Shown piece by piece: positions 25,122 through 35,600 of a DNA stretch of 64,000 bases. Every line of letters starts with the position of its first letter. Within the stretch, counting starts at the first letter, position 1. A program made the position numbers and the translations under genes. The notes below the pieces were generated by a model. The model saw only the letters and a program-made list of their open reading frames with translations. It was not told where the DNA came from and searched no databases. Origin of the DNA: Phytophthora quininea (lineage: Eukaryota > Oomycota > Peronosporomycetes > Peronosporales > Peronosporaceae); the NCBI GenBank assembly GCA_011947345.1, contig JAAVTG010000235.1, positions 1 to 64,000 of the forward strand, written 5' to 3'.

Positions 25122-26620
25122 ATGGAGTTCTCGCCGACGAGCGCCGAGATGCCTCCCAGGACGAGGACGTCGCTGGCGCGCGTGGGCTCCCTCTTTGGCC
25201 ACACGCCTACGCCATGCTACCTTCCACCGAGCATCGCCGGTAACGTGCCGCACCTGACGCCTGGTAGGAGACGACGCTTTCCGGCCTTGGGGTGGATTCG
25301 TGGGGAGCTGACAGTGATCGTGTAGACAACTCCAGCAGAGTGCAGGACCTGACGGCGCAAGTGGTGGACTTCGCGGACATGTGAGACTGCAACTATTTGC
25401 TGCGCTGCTAGCAGGACTAACGCGCTAGATTGCTGCAGCTCAGGGTTGGTGAAGCTCGCGATGGACAGGAAGCGATCCTTGCGAGAGGTGCTGAACGCCT
25501 CGGACTACTCGCTCGTACTCTCGGCGAGGGACTACATCAGTGATTTGGTGGGTGGATGCATAGCAGTCCAATGTTGCCCCTAACACCAGGAGGCTAATTT
25601 TTTTGTTGCAATGGAGCAGAACCCACCGAGCTCCAAGGCCACGGGCTTTATGATCGAGACAAGTGGCGGCCGACGCGCCGTCTCCGTCCAAGAGTTTATG
25701 CAGGCAGCGGAGATGTTGCGTCCGGAGCTCATTGTGCCGCTGGCGGACGAAATCCCGATTGACAAGGGCCGCAACCGCCATCGCGCTTCCGTGCAGACGA
25801 CACTGGATTGGCTTGATGCCTGCCAAGAACGCAATGCCTCCGGTACGCCCATGTGCGGGGTGGTCGTTGGAGGGAACGACGAGTTACTGCGACGTATGAG
25901 CGCTGGCGAAACAAGCAAGCGCAATGTACAGGCAGTGCTGCTTAGCGGATTGAGCCCCTGTACTGACAAGGCGAAGCGGTTAGCTTTGATCGACGCCGTC
26001 GTAAGTGAGATCGAGCCGGCAGTGCTTCCACGGCTCGTTAACGGGATTGGCCACCCGTTGGATGTTCTTGATGCAGTTGACAGCGGTGTCGACGCGTTTG
26101 TGTCGCCCTACCCGGCAACAGTGACCAAGGCTGGCTCTGCGATGATATTCTGGATCAGCAATGCCGACGATGCTGATAGTGCTGGCCAGCGCGACAGTGA
26201 GCGAGAACGCTCGGGCGGCATCCTCCATTTGCGAGAGCCGCGATTCGCGACAGATTTCGGCTCGCTGATGGTCGGCTGCAGCTGCTTTGCTTGCAAGAAT
26301 TATACGCGGGCCTACATCCACCACTTGCTCAATGTCCGTGAGATGCTCGGCGACATTCTGCTGTACTTGCACAACCTGCAGCACTACTACCAGCTCTTCA
26401 GCGAGATTCGGGCGACCATAGAGAGCGAGCGGTTTGACGCCTTCCAGGCCGAATTTGCGAGCAGGTTTGAAAAGTTTCTACCGCGCCGGCAACCATTATT
26501 CCTGCGGCGGTGGTGGAGCGAAAGCGCAAAGTAGATAATGAAAAGGCAGTCGCCAAAGCTGCCAAGGCCAAGGTGACCGCAGAGAAGCACGGGGCCCCTG
26601 TCCGAAATCAGCCAGTGTAA
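25122..26620 (+). CDS. QTRT2: Queuine tRNA-ribosyltransferase accessory subunit 2
   Basis: The partner of the catalytic TGT subunit in putting queuine into tRNA at position 34. The ATG at 25122 gives MEFSPTSAEMPPRTRTSLAR. Early exons encode GHTPTPCYLPPSIAGNVPHL, DLTAQVVDFAD and LSARDYISDL. The big exon from 25626 carries GFMIETSGGRRAVSVQEFM, ELIVPLADEIP and the zinc-binding C-terminal block GCSCFACKNYTRAYIHHLLN, then MLGDILLYLHNLQHYYQLF. Introns lie near 25267-25324, 25380-25428 and 25550-25625. One base seems lost near 26487: the direct frame stops at 26534, but the next frame continues as a Lys/Ala-rich tail (VERKRKVDNEKAVAKAAKAK) to a TAA at 26618-26620, which I take as the true end. Confidence 0.88.
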
Positions 26621-26670
26621 AACATGGTGTTGCGAACTACCATACGCCTCCTTTCCTATGCTGTAAGGCA

Positions 26671-27215
26671 TCACTCTTCGCCGTCGTTGTTATTGCTCCG
26701 TTTCGTCTTGCTCGGGGTTTTGCTGTTGGATGAAAGGCGTGTCTTCACCATCGTTTTGCTCCTGGTTGGAATAGCTTTTGTCTTGGCTTTGCTGTTGAAT
26801 TTGTCGGCCCCATCAACATAAATTGACGTTTGCTGCTTCAGCAGGTAGTCCACGATGACACCACGAGCCTTTAGGGCATCTTCTAACCGGTCTAGTTGTG
26901 TGCGAGCCTGTGTCAAGTCGCGCTCTGCCTTCTCAGCGCGAGCCTCCACTGCGTCTGGCGCATCTTCCGCCAATCGTCTCAGCCGGGTCTCCTGAACTTG
27001 CGTCTCCCTCGCAACAGCCTCAGCTTGTTGTGCTGCCTCCCTTGCGGCTCGTGCTTTAAGCAGATCTTCCCGCAGTTGCTTTGCGGCGGTCTCTAACTCG
27101 CTGCCCCGTGTCGCGGTAACCCGGGATGTTACCAAGCAGGTAAATTTATAAATGAGCAAAACAATATGCAATGAGCGCGCGCTAACTCTCCTATAGTCCT
27201 CGCGCTCGTGTCGAA
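26671..27215 (-). pseudogene. Disrupted coiled-coil host gene, piece 4 (3' end)
   Basis: This is the last fragment of the minus-strand coiled-coil gene that begins at 44596. After the copia target site comes an intron-like stretch (about 27110-27185), then a long helix (LETAAKQLREDLLKARAARE, AEKAERDLTQARTQLDRLED) and a basic Ser/Asn/Lys tail to the stop at 26671. It is convergent with QTRT2, about 50 bp away. The exact splice site after the copia insertion is uncertain, because two acceptor AGs (GGGGCAG or GCAGCGAG) are possible. Confidence 0.6.
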
Positions 27216-27220
27216 TGCAT

Positions 27221-27442
27221 TGTAGGTTGTTGGTAGAGTTTGTTGGTCCGTCGTATATTGAGAAGTGAATAGCTAGCTTACCCCATCCTTGCTGCCCTTG
27301 CTGCCCTCGCTGTCCGTGGCGTCCTTGATGCCCGTCCTTGGGTCCAGCCGCCAGTGCTTTCCCAATCGCGTGGGAGGCGGCTGAGCCGGTCCTCCGAACC
27401 GCAGTCTTTGCTGTGGTCCGCGTGGACCAGGCTCTTCCAACA
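27221..27442 (-). repeat. Copia 3' LTR
   Basis: 222 bp; reads TGTTGGAAGAGCC...CCTACA on the minus strand, in TG...CA form. It is nearly identical to 31879-32100. A purine run GAGGAGGAG (27443-27451, minus) directly precedes it and serves as polypurine tract. Confidence 0.95.
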
Positions 27443-27460
27443 CTCCTCCTCGGCCGTCAC

Positions 27461-30400
27461 CTACGTCAACTTGACGATTTGGCGCAACTCCGCCATCCTG
27501 GGCGCCGGGAAGGCCTTGGTCAACAGATCCGCCTTCATCAGGCTCGACTCGACGTACTTGGGCTGCACGATGCCCTTGCGAGCGTAGTCGCAGATGAACT
27601 TGATCCGGATGTCGACGTGCTTGGCGCTCGCCATGCTGTCCTCGGACTCCAGCTGCTTGATGGCGGCCTGGTTGTCCATGTGCATGGGCATGGGCTGGGA
27701 GACGGCAAAGTGTAGCTCGCGCACCAGCTCACGTAGTCCGAGCAGCTCGCGTCCGACATGGGAGGCCGACGTGAACTCGGCCTCCATCGTGGACAACGAC
27801 TCGCCCGTCTGCTTCTTGCAGATCCAGTCCACGATCGCTCCATCCATGGTGACCACGACCCCGGTCACCGACTTCCGGTCACCCTTGTCGGCCGCGAAGT
27901 CCGCGTCGCTCCAGCTCTCTACCTGGATGCAGCGCCCGTCGGCCACGCCGGCGTCCATGCGGAGCTTGAGGGTCTTGGTGGCCTTCAAGTATCGCACGAT
28001 CCTCTTTGCGAGCTTCCAGTCGCTCGTCCGCGGTTGGTGAGTGTGCCTGGTTGCCTTGTGCACCGCGAAACTGATGTCAGGCCTGGTGCACCGGGCGATC
28101 CAGAGCAAACTGCCGACCAGCGACTGAAAGCTCCGAATCGTGGGCTCGCCATTGGCGCCGACGCTCGGCAGCAGCTGCAGCTCTTGGGGCTCAGCGTCGT
28201 TGGCCTCTTCGCCGATGGGCGTCTTGACGCCGTTCGCGTCCGCCAGCCCGAACTGCTCCAGCAGCTCTTCAATGACGGCTTGTTGGTCTAAGCTGTAGCC
28301 GTCTGTCTCGTCGAGATGCACGCGCATCCCAAGGAACTTGCCCACCTTGCCCAAATCCTTGATAGACAGGATCTTCATGGCCACAAAGAAGTCCTCGACC
28401 AGGTCCGGTTTGGACGCGGTGACCGGCAGGTCATCCACGTACACGCCCACGATGGTCATGTCGTTGCCTTCGCGCTTGTAGTAGAGGCACATGTCCGTGA
28501 TGCAGCGCGTGAAGCCCAGCTCCTCCAGCTTGGAGTGCAGCAGCTGGCTTCACAACCTCCCGGCCTACTTCAGGCCGTACAGCGACTTCTTCAGCCGCAG
28601 CGCGATCTTTTTGTAGCTGCTCACGCCGCACGCGCGCAACACCTCCTCGGGCACGATCATGCCCTTGGGGATGGCCAGGTAGATCTCCAAGTGCTGCTCC
28701 TTCTCAGCCTTCACGTGCGCGTTGGGGATGTCCCCGTGTCTGGCCGGCACGCGCTAGCGCCGCGCAAACACCAGGATCACCTTGACGGTGCTCAGCTCCA
28801 TGACTGCGGTGAACGTGAGGTTATAGTCGATGCCGTACAGCTGCTCGTTGCCGCAGGCCACCAGGCGGGCCTTGAAACGCTCGATGGCGCCGTCGGCGTC
28901 GGTCTTGGTCTTGAAGACCCACTTCGTGTGTAGCACGTGGCTGCCGACTGGCGGCACCTCCAACGCCTTCAGCTCTTCGACTATCGCCATTGTCCACTCG
29001 TCCTTGAGCGGGCTCTTCATGGCCTCCCCGTAATTCTTCGGGTCGGCCTCCCGCACGCTGTTCACCACGTGGGGTGCCGCTACATCCTTGCTGGCGCCGG
29101 TGTTCTCCAGCGACGCCGCCTTCCGCGTGACCGACCTCGTCTGGTGTCTCTCGCGCGTCCAGCGGCTCTTTGCGCGGCGCTTGCCCTTGGTCTTTGCGGC
29201 CGCCACCGCGCGCTGTGGGTCTCCATGGGCCTCTTCCGCATTCTCCTCCTCCGCGTCCTGGAGGTGTACGCGCCTGTCCTGCTCGTTCTGGGTGACTGTG
29301 AGTGTCTCCACGTTCCGCACGTGCTGCGTCACCACAACGACCCTGTCCTTGGGGAGGTACACTCTGTACCCCTTCATCTCGTCGCTCTTGCCGACGATCA
29401 TGCCCGACTTGCCGCGCTCGCCCAACGACTTGTTCTTGGCGCCGCGGTGCACTGTGCACGGCGACCCGAAAGCTACGATGTCGCTGATGTCGGGGGTGCG
29501 CTTGGTCAGCATCTGCATGGGCGACTTGCACCCCGGGTTGCTCTTGCTCGGGCTCCGGTTCAGGATGTAGGCGGCGTACTCAGCGGCGTCTCCCCAGAAG
29601 ATCAGCGGTAGCCCGCACGAGAACACAATGCTATGCACCATGTTCATAATGGTGCGGTGCATGCGCTCGGGCTTGCCGTTGCTGGCCTGGTTCCTGGGCT
29701 CGCTGATCTAGCACGCGATACCGGTCTGCTCGCAGAAGAGGTCCAGGGGCTTGTACTCTCCTCCGCCGTCCGTGCGCAGGACGTGGATTCGGCAGTTGAA
29801 CTGGCGCTCGAAAAGGCCATGAAGTGCTTGAACTTCAGCGCCGCCATGTCCTTGGTCTTGGCCAGGAATATGCGGCAGTAGTTCGTCCGGTGGTCGATGA
29901 AGTTCACCAGGTAGCGGTTCCCCAGCCTGTCCCTGAGCGTCACGGGCCCCTTCAGGTCCGAGCAGATCACGCCGCCGATGGGCGAATTGGCGCCCGTGTC
30001 CTTGCGCGACTGCGCGTTCTTGGTCTGCTTGCCCTGCGCGCAGGTCAGGCAGTTGTCGCGCTTGTGGTCAGTGAGCGCGATCCCCGAGGCCGGGTCCTTC
30101 GCGATCTTCACGATGGTGTCGTAATTCAAGTGGCCGAGTCTGCGGTGGAACTGCATGAGCGTCCCGACCTGCACGTCCGGTCCGACACCTTCCTGGGCCT
30201 CCGCCAATGCTGCCATCAGCACGTCTCCAGCGCTGCGACCACTCTCTTGGTTTGTGGTGTGTACCACGAGCACGTTGTTGCGCCGGTGCACGTCCAACAC
30301 CGCGGGCCCCTTGCCCGACGTCGCCGCTATCACGCGGTGCGGGCCTCGGTACTCGATCCTGAAGCCCTTCTTCTCCAGCAAGCCATACGAGAAAATGTTC

Positions 30401-31874
30401 CTCTCGAGGTTCTCGGCGTACTGCACGTCAAGCAGCTTTACCTTGGTCTTCTTGCCCATGGCCGTGGTCTCCAGCATCACGCTGCCACGCTTGGTCACCT
30501 TCAGGGTCCCGCCGTCCGCGGCAACGCACTGACTCTCGAAGTCCTCCGCGTCCTCGAGCAGGTTCACGTCGTTCACGAGGTGCCTGCTCGACCCCGTGTC
30601 CAGGATCCAGTGACCCCTGTCCAACTCGTCGTGGCCCACCGCGAGCGTGAAGTCCACGTGGCCGCCCTGGTTCCCCTCCTTCGTTTTCGACGGACACGCG
30701 GCCTTCAAATGTCCCTGCTTGCCGCACTTGAAACACTTGCGGGTGTCCACCCGCTCCTCGTTGATGTCGTTCACGACGTCGTGGCCGATGTTCTTCGTGC
30801 AGAGCTGGATCTCCGTCGACTGGGCGAAGTGGGCCAGCTCCTCCGCCTGGCGGAGGTAGTCTGTGCGGTTGAGGTTCAGCCGTGACAGCATTGACACGCG
30901 CATCCCAGGGTCGGCGTAATGGACGATGTTGTCCAGCACCAGGTTCTCCGCGCCTCCGCACGCCTCGCTGACCGCCACCAAGTACAGGTAGTGCTCGGTC
31001 CAGCTGCGCTTGGCGGTCTTGGGTGCCGTGAACATCTTCATGCTCTGCGCCGGGGTGATCTTGGTGGCAAAGTGTGCAGCAGCCGCTGCATGGCGTGCTC
31101 CAGCCTCGGGCTCTCGTTCCACCAGCCTTCAACCTGCTGGTTGTAGTATCTCTTGGCCATCCCGGTGACGTGGTGGCCGAGGATGTCGACCTTGACCTCC
31201 TCCGTCCACGCAAAGCCGCTCGCACGCTCCGCAAACTGGATCTGTCGCACGAACCGCTTGCCCCACGACAAGAATCCGCTGCCGAGGCCTTGGTACAGCT
31301 CTTTGCCGTCGAAGTGGCGGATGCCAAGCTTGCGCTGGCGCGTGTCGGGCACGCGCAGGAAACTCTGGACTGGCGGCTGCATGCCGAGTCCCATGGCGGG
31401 CGGGTGGGCGCCCGGCTGGTACATGCACGGGGGCACGTAGTGCTGGGGTAGCGTTGGCTGCGGAGCTTGAGCCACCTCCACGTTGGCTGCCTCCTCGTCC
31501 CCGTACCCGTTCTGCCTCACGCCGAAGTACGTGCCCGGTGACACGAGCAAGTCGCGCGGCGGCGGCGTCTCGTCCAGCGCGTGCCGGTCCATGGGCTTCC
31601 CGAGTCCGATCGCCGATTCGAAGATGCTTAACTCGCGCGAGGGGCGTCTGTCGTGCTCCTCCTGCCGCAACTGGGAGGGCTCCAGGCGCTCCATACGCTC
31701 AGCGAGGTTCGTGAGGAGGCCCAGCAGCTTCTCCTGCGGGTCCTCCGGCTTGGGCAGGTCCTTGACTGCCTCAACAGCAGCCCCGTACTGGCCGTTGGCG
31801 TCCTTCCTGGCGGCCTTGGCTTCCGGGGTTGCAGGAGCTTCGCTCCCGGCGACGGCTTGTGTTCTTGAGCTCAT
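27461..31874 (-). pseudogene. Copia Gag-Pol polyprotein, broken
   Basis: Starts MSSRTQAVAGSEAPATPEAK at 31874. Gag ends in a CCHC zinc knuckle (CFKCGKQGHLKAAC). The protease has the catalytic ILDTGSSRHLV. Integrase shows the zinc-binding HRRLGHLNYD...C-x2-C (CLTCAQGK) and the core NFIDHRTNYC, with EYKPLDLFCEQTGIAC later. RT includes WVFKTKTDADGAIERFKARL and the catalytic VGVYVDDLPVTA. RNase H has SWSDADFAADKGDRKSVTG and the terminal DIRIKFICDYA. Stops interrupt it at 29708-29710, 28754-28756, 28565-28567 and 28550-28552. Frame changes occur near 31080 and 29820. The stops look like C-to-T or G-to-A changes of Gln and Trp codons. It could move only with help in trans. Confidence 0.93.
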
Positions 31875-31878
31875 AACC
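31867..31878 (-). other. Copia primer-binding site (initiator tRNA-Met anticodon loop)
   Basis: Directly after the 5' LTR the minus strand reads GGTTATGAGCTC. It complements an initiator tRNA-Met anticodon stem-loop (CAU flanked by CUC and AAC), not a tRNA 3' end. This is the internal or half-tRNA priming known from Drosophila copia. The Gag ATG (31872-31874) lies inside it. Confidence 0.75.
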
Positions 31879-32100
31879 TGTAGGTTGTTGGTAGAGTTTG
31901 TTGGTCCGTCGTATATTGAGAAGTGAATAGCTAGCTTACCCCGTCCTTGCTGCCCTTGCTGCCCTCGCTGTCCGTGGCGTCCTTGATGCCCGTCCTTGGG
32001 TCCAGCCGCCAGTGCTTTCCCAATCGCGTGGGAGGCGGCTGAGCCGGTCCTCCAAACCGCAGTCTTTGTTGTGGTCCGCGTGGACCAGGCTCTTCCAACA
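31879..32100 (-). repeat. Copia 5' LTR
   Basis: 222 bp, the pair of 27221-27442, with three transition differences. It should contain the element promoter on the minus strand. Confidence 0.95.
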
Positions 32101-32105
32101 TGCAT

Positions 32106-32443
32106 CTATGGCACGTGCCAGCGCCCACACAGGTTGGAGTCCGCGTGCCTCGCTCCCACCAGCTTGAGCCGGCGCGTGCCTTGCCGCCCGTAGCTTAGTC
32201 TGGGGGCACTGATTGGTACTCCGGCGCGTGCTGCACCAAGCTGCCCAACCCAAGCCTGAATCTTCGACCGTAATCACGGCGACACCCCGCTGGACTGCGC
32301 GACGCAGCTCATCCTCGTGATTGTCGTCGATGCCGGTCAGTTGGAGCTCCAGCACCTCCAGTCGCTGTTGCAGCTCAAGCTTCTCGTCCGTGAGCTGGTT
32401 AATTTGTGTAGCACGATCGGCCAGCTCTCGTTTGGTCGCCTTC
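32106..32443 (-). pseudogene. Disrupted coiled-coil host gene, piece 3
   Basis: Between gypsy-1 and copia the minus strand carries KATKRELADRATQINQLTDE then KLELQQRLEVLELQLTG, in frame with piece 2 once gypsy-1 and one target-site copy are removed. Further on (towards 32106) the frame is open but less helical, and may include an intron. Confidence 0.7.
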
Positions 32444-32611
32444 TGTTGTAGCGCGGCGAGCGCCACAAGCGCCACGGCAGCGGAGGTTGCAGTCCCAAAA
32501 GCCACGGCGCATTGGTTTCGAAACGAACGAAGCATACATAGGTAGCTGTAGTCGAACGCAGGCTAAGCTAATATACTCACTTCTACTTTTGATCAAGGGC
32601 GACAAACAACA
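32444..32611 (+). repeat. Gypsy-1 5' LTR
   Basis: 168 bp, TGTTGTAGCG...CAAACAACA. It is followed by AAGAATTCTTTAGC, which does not start with TGG and so is not the usual complement of a tRNA 3' CCA end. Confidence 0.95.
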
Positions 32612-32643
32612 AAGAATTCTTTAGCTGGGGAGTCGCTCCCAGC

Positions 32644-35600
32644 ATGGAGAAGTCCGACGAGGCGATGGTTCCTCACTCTGAGACGGGGATGCCGATTGCA
32701 GTCTACCCGCCACTACCACCATATACAGATCGTGAGTTGACGTTGACCCGGGAAACAACGACACGAACGGCGGTAATGCAGGGCGGGGAAGCGCGACACC
32801 AAGTTGAAGCGCTTGCTCAGCACTCCGCGGCAGAGCAGCAGATGACTGCCGAGCAGCTTGGGCAGGTGAAGCGCCAGCAGGACCATCTGGCAGCTAAGAC
32901 ATCGGAATATCTTCAGCAACAGCACGACCAACAGTCGGCCATGCTCGAGCAGCAGCAAGACATGAAGCAGCAAATGGAAGAGCACCGGCGTTTCCTCGAA
33001 GAGCAGTTCCAATTGTTGAAAGCGGCTGAAGAAGCTGTGGGGATTCAGGGGAAGCGTCTGGAGAGCCTCGCAGAGGCAGTGCAGCCTCATCTTCAGGCAC
33101 GCTGGGGTGCTTTCGAGCAAGGAGCGGCACCCCCAACGGTGAACCGCAGCTCTGAGACGCCTGCTGTCACAGTCGCGGCTGGAACCAACCTGCCTGTACC
33201 CCCGATATACAGAGGCAGCTCCAAGAAGGAGAAGCGTGACTTCATGGACAGTTACGCCATTTATACACGACGTATTAAAGCGTTGAATCAAGGCACACAA
33301 GCGAGTATATTTGTGATGCCTCTCAGTGCTTGCATTGAGCAAAGCACGATGGTGCGCATTTGTGGCTTTGAGCTTTTCAAAGATGAAAAATATGTTACCG
33401 AGACGGAATGGATGAACTACTTTCTGTCCGCTCACATCCCAGACCACACTGCGTACAAGACTCTGGAGAAAGAAGTGAAAAGTCTCTGCATGAACACTGA
33501 CTTGCAGGATGCTGAATCACGCCTTTCGCGGCTCATGGCAGATTTTTACACTATTGTGGACCGATTGAACATGGAAGATGTGATTCAAACGGAACCAAAG
33601 AAAGTTGTTGGATATTTAGTGGAGGCTCTAAGACCGCCAGCCTTTAAGGCGGCTGTGAAGGATCAATTAGGGCGTCAAACGCACAAGACAACGAAGTCAA
33701 ATATTCAAGCGTTCCTGAAGTGGCTTCGCACGGAACTCGAAGGGTTCATGCGGTTCGAGGCGCACATCGCGGTGCACTCGGCAACAAAGAGTAGCTTTAA
33801 CTCGTCACCAACGTTCGGATCGACCGGACCAGGGAAGAAGGGCCCACGAGGACCTGGAGGAGATAAAGCCACACCGTGCGAGGCTAAGTCAGCGACTCCG
33901 ATGCGCAAGGCGAAGCTTCCGGTGCCCTCTAAGACAGACAAGCCGGACAAAAAGTGTTTTAAATGTGGCGATCCGACTCATGGAGTTTTCCAATGCCCCA
34001 ACATTGCTAGTCCACTGGAGGCAAAGGAAATATATGAGAAGAGCATGGGAAAGAAGGTGATGAAACCCGTCTTGGCGGCTGTTTGCGAAAGAGCAACGCA
34101 TGAGTCGTCTGCATCGATACCGTGTCTAGTGATGGGAGTGGTGGAGACTCTAATCACTCCCGACAGTGCTGCATCCGTTTCTTTGGTGACAATGAAATTG
34201 CTTAGAGACTTGAAGTCGGCCGGAGGAGAGGTGGAGATGCAGTCGTTAGCAAAGCCGTCAAGCGTGACAGGCGTGGGGGCTAAGCCAGTACCTGTTAAAT
34301 CTAAGGCCAAGCTGAATTTGCGCTTTAGGACTCCAGGAGGACCTTTGATTTTGAGGAACGTGATTTGTTGGGTCACGGAGGACCGCCTTCCGCCTGGGGT
34401 TGGTGATTTACTGCTTTCGTACTACATCATGGAGCGTTTAGGCTACAGCTCGAAAAAATTGATTGCAGCGGCTCAGAGTTTACAGGAAGTCTGGGACATG
34501 GGGGATGTTGAAGACGACTGTGAACAGGGGTTCTCAAAGGTTCTTGCATACTCTGGGTCGCCGTCGGCGATCGAGCCCACGCTTGAGGAAATACAAATGC
34601 AAGATGACGAAGATCGTGCGTGTTTTCCGAGATTCGACGACACAGCCACATCAGAAGTGGACGAGGTGGCCATGGAGTTGGAAAAGAAGCTGGCTGATGT
34701 AAGAGAAGCTGGAGCGTCCCGCGAGTATGTAGAGCAGCTGCGCGTGGTGCTAATGAAATTTAAAGACGTGTTCAGACTGAAAATCGGGAAGGACCCACCC
34801 GTTGACATGCCAGCGATGGAGATATCGCTAAAACCGGGAGCTCTTCCAGTACGGTGCCGGGCGCGGCGCTATTCGCCAGAACACCGTGAATTCTTGAAGC
34901 AGCACATAAGTGAATTGCTGGAAGCGGGCTTGTGTTACAGAAACCCACAGAGTAAGTGGTGCTCGCCTCCCCACATTGTGCGGAAGCCAGGAGTGGGGAA
35001 TTTCCGGATGACTGTGGATGTAAAACTAGCAAACGAGAAAGTGGAACAGGTCGTGTGGCCGATGCCGATTCTCGAGGTTGAATTCGACCGCCTCCGAGGA
35101 TCATCTCGTTACTTCTCGCTAGATTTCTTTAAGGGGTTCTTTCAATTCGCGATGGCGGCTCACTGCCAGGAGATTTATTCTATTCTCACGGAGGACGGAG
35201 TGGTCACACCCACGCGTGTTCTCATGGGAGGAACCAATAGTGTGGCTCATGTTCAGTCGACAGTGCAAGCCATGTTCGCGGAGGTATTTAACAACGGGTT
35301 GCTCATCTGGATTGACGATCTCCTGGGATACGAGAAGGATGATGATGGCCTGTTGCAGTTGCTGGTGAAAGTGCTAGAAATTTGCGCTAGTAAAGGACTT
35401 AAGCTGAATCCATCGAAATGTGCTTTCTACTTGCGTGAAGCACTGTGGTGCGGACGCATGGTGTCGGGCGATGGTGTACGCCACGACCCCGCCCGAATTG
35501 AGGCACTGATGCGCCTACCGCCGCCATCAGCTGGGAACGAGTTGCAGCAGTTTATATGCGCTCTGAACTGGATGCGCAGCTCATTACCAGCCTATAACAA

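Larger units (their letters stand above)
27221..32100 (-). mobile_element. Complete Ty1/copia LTR retrotransposon
   Basis: It is 4,880 bp, flanked by the 5-bp direct repeat TGCAT (27216-27220 and 32101-32105). The two 222-bp LTRs differ at only three positions, all transitions, so the insertion is recent. Order on the minus strand: 5' LTR, primer-binding site, Gag, protease, integrase, RT, RNase H, polypurine tract, 3' LTR. Integrase before RT makes it copia type. It interrupts the coiled-coil host gene. Confidence 0.95.

Noticed and set aside
28316..30885. Long plus-strand frames across the copia element
   Set aside because: They mirror the GC-rich minus-strand Gag-Pol; all domains (CCHC, DTG, YVDD) are on the minus strand.
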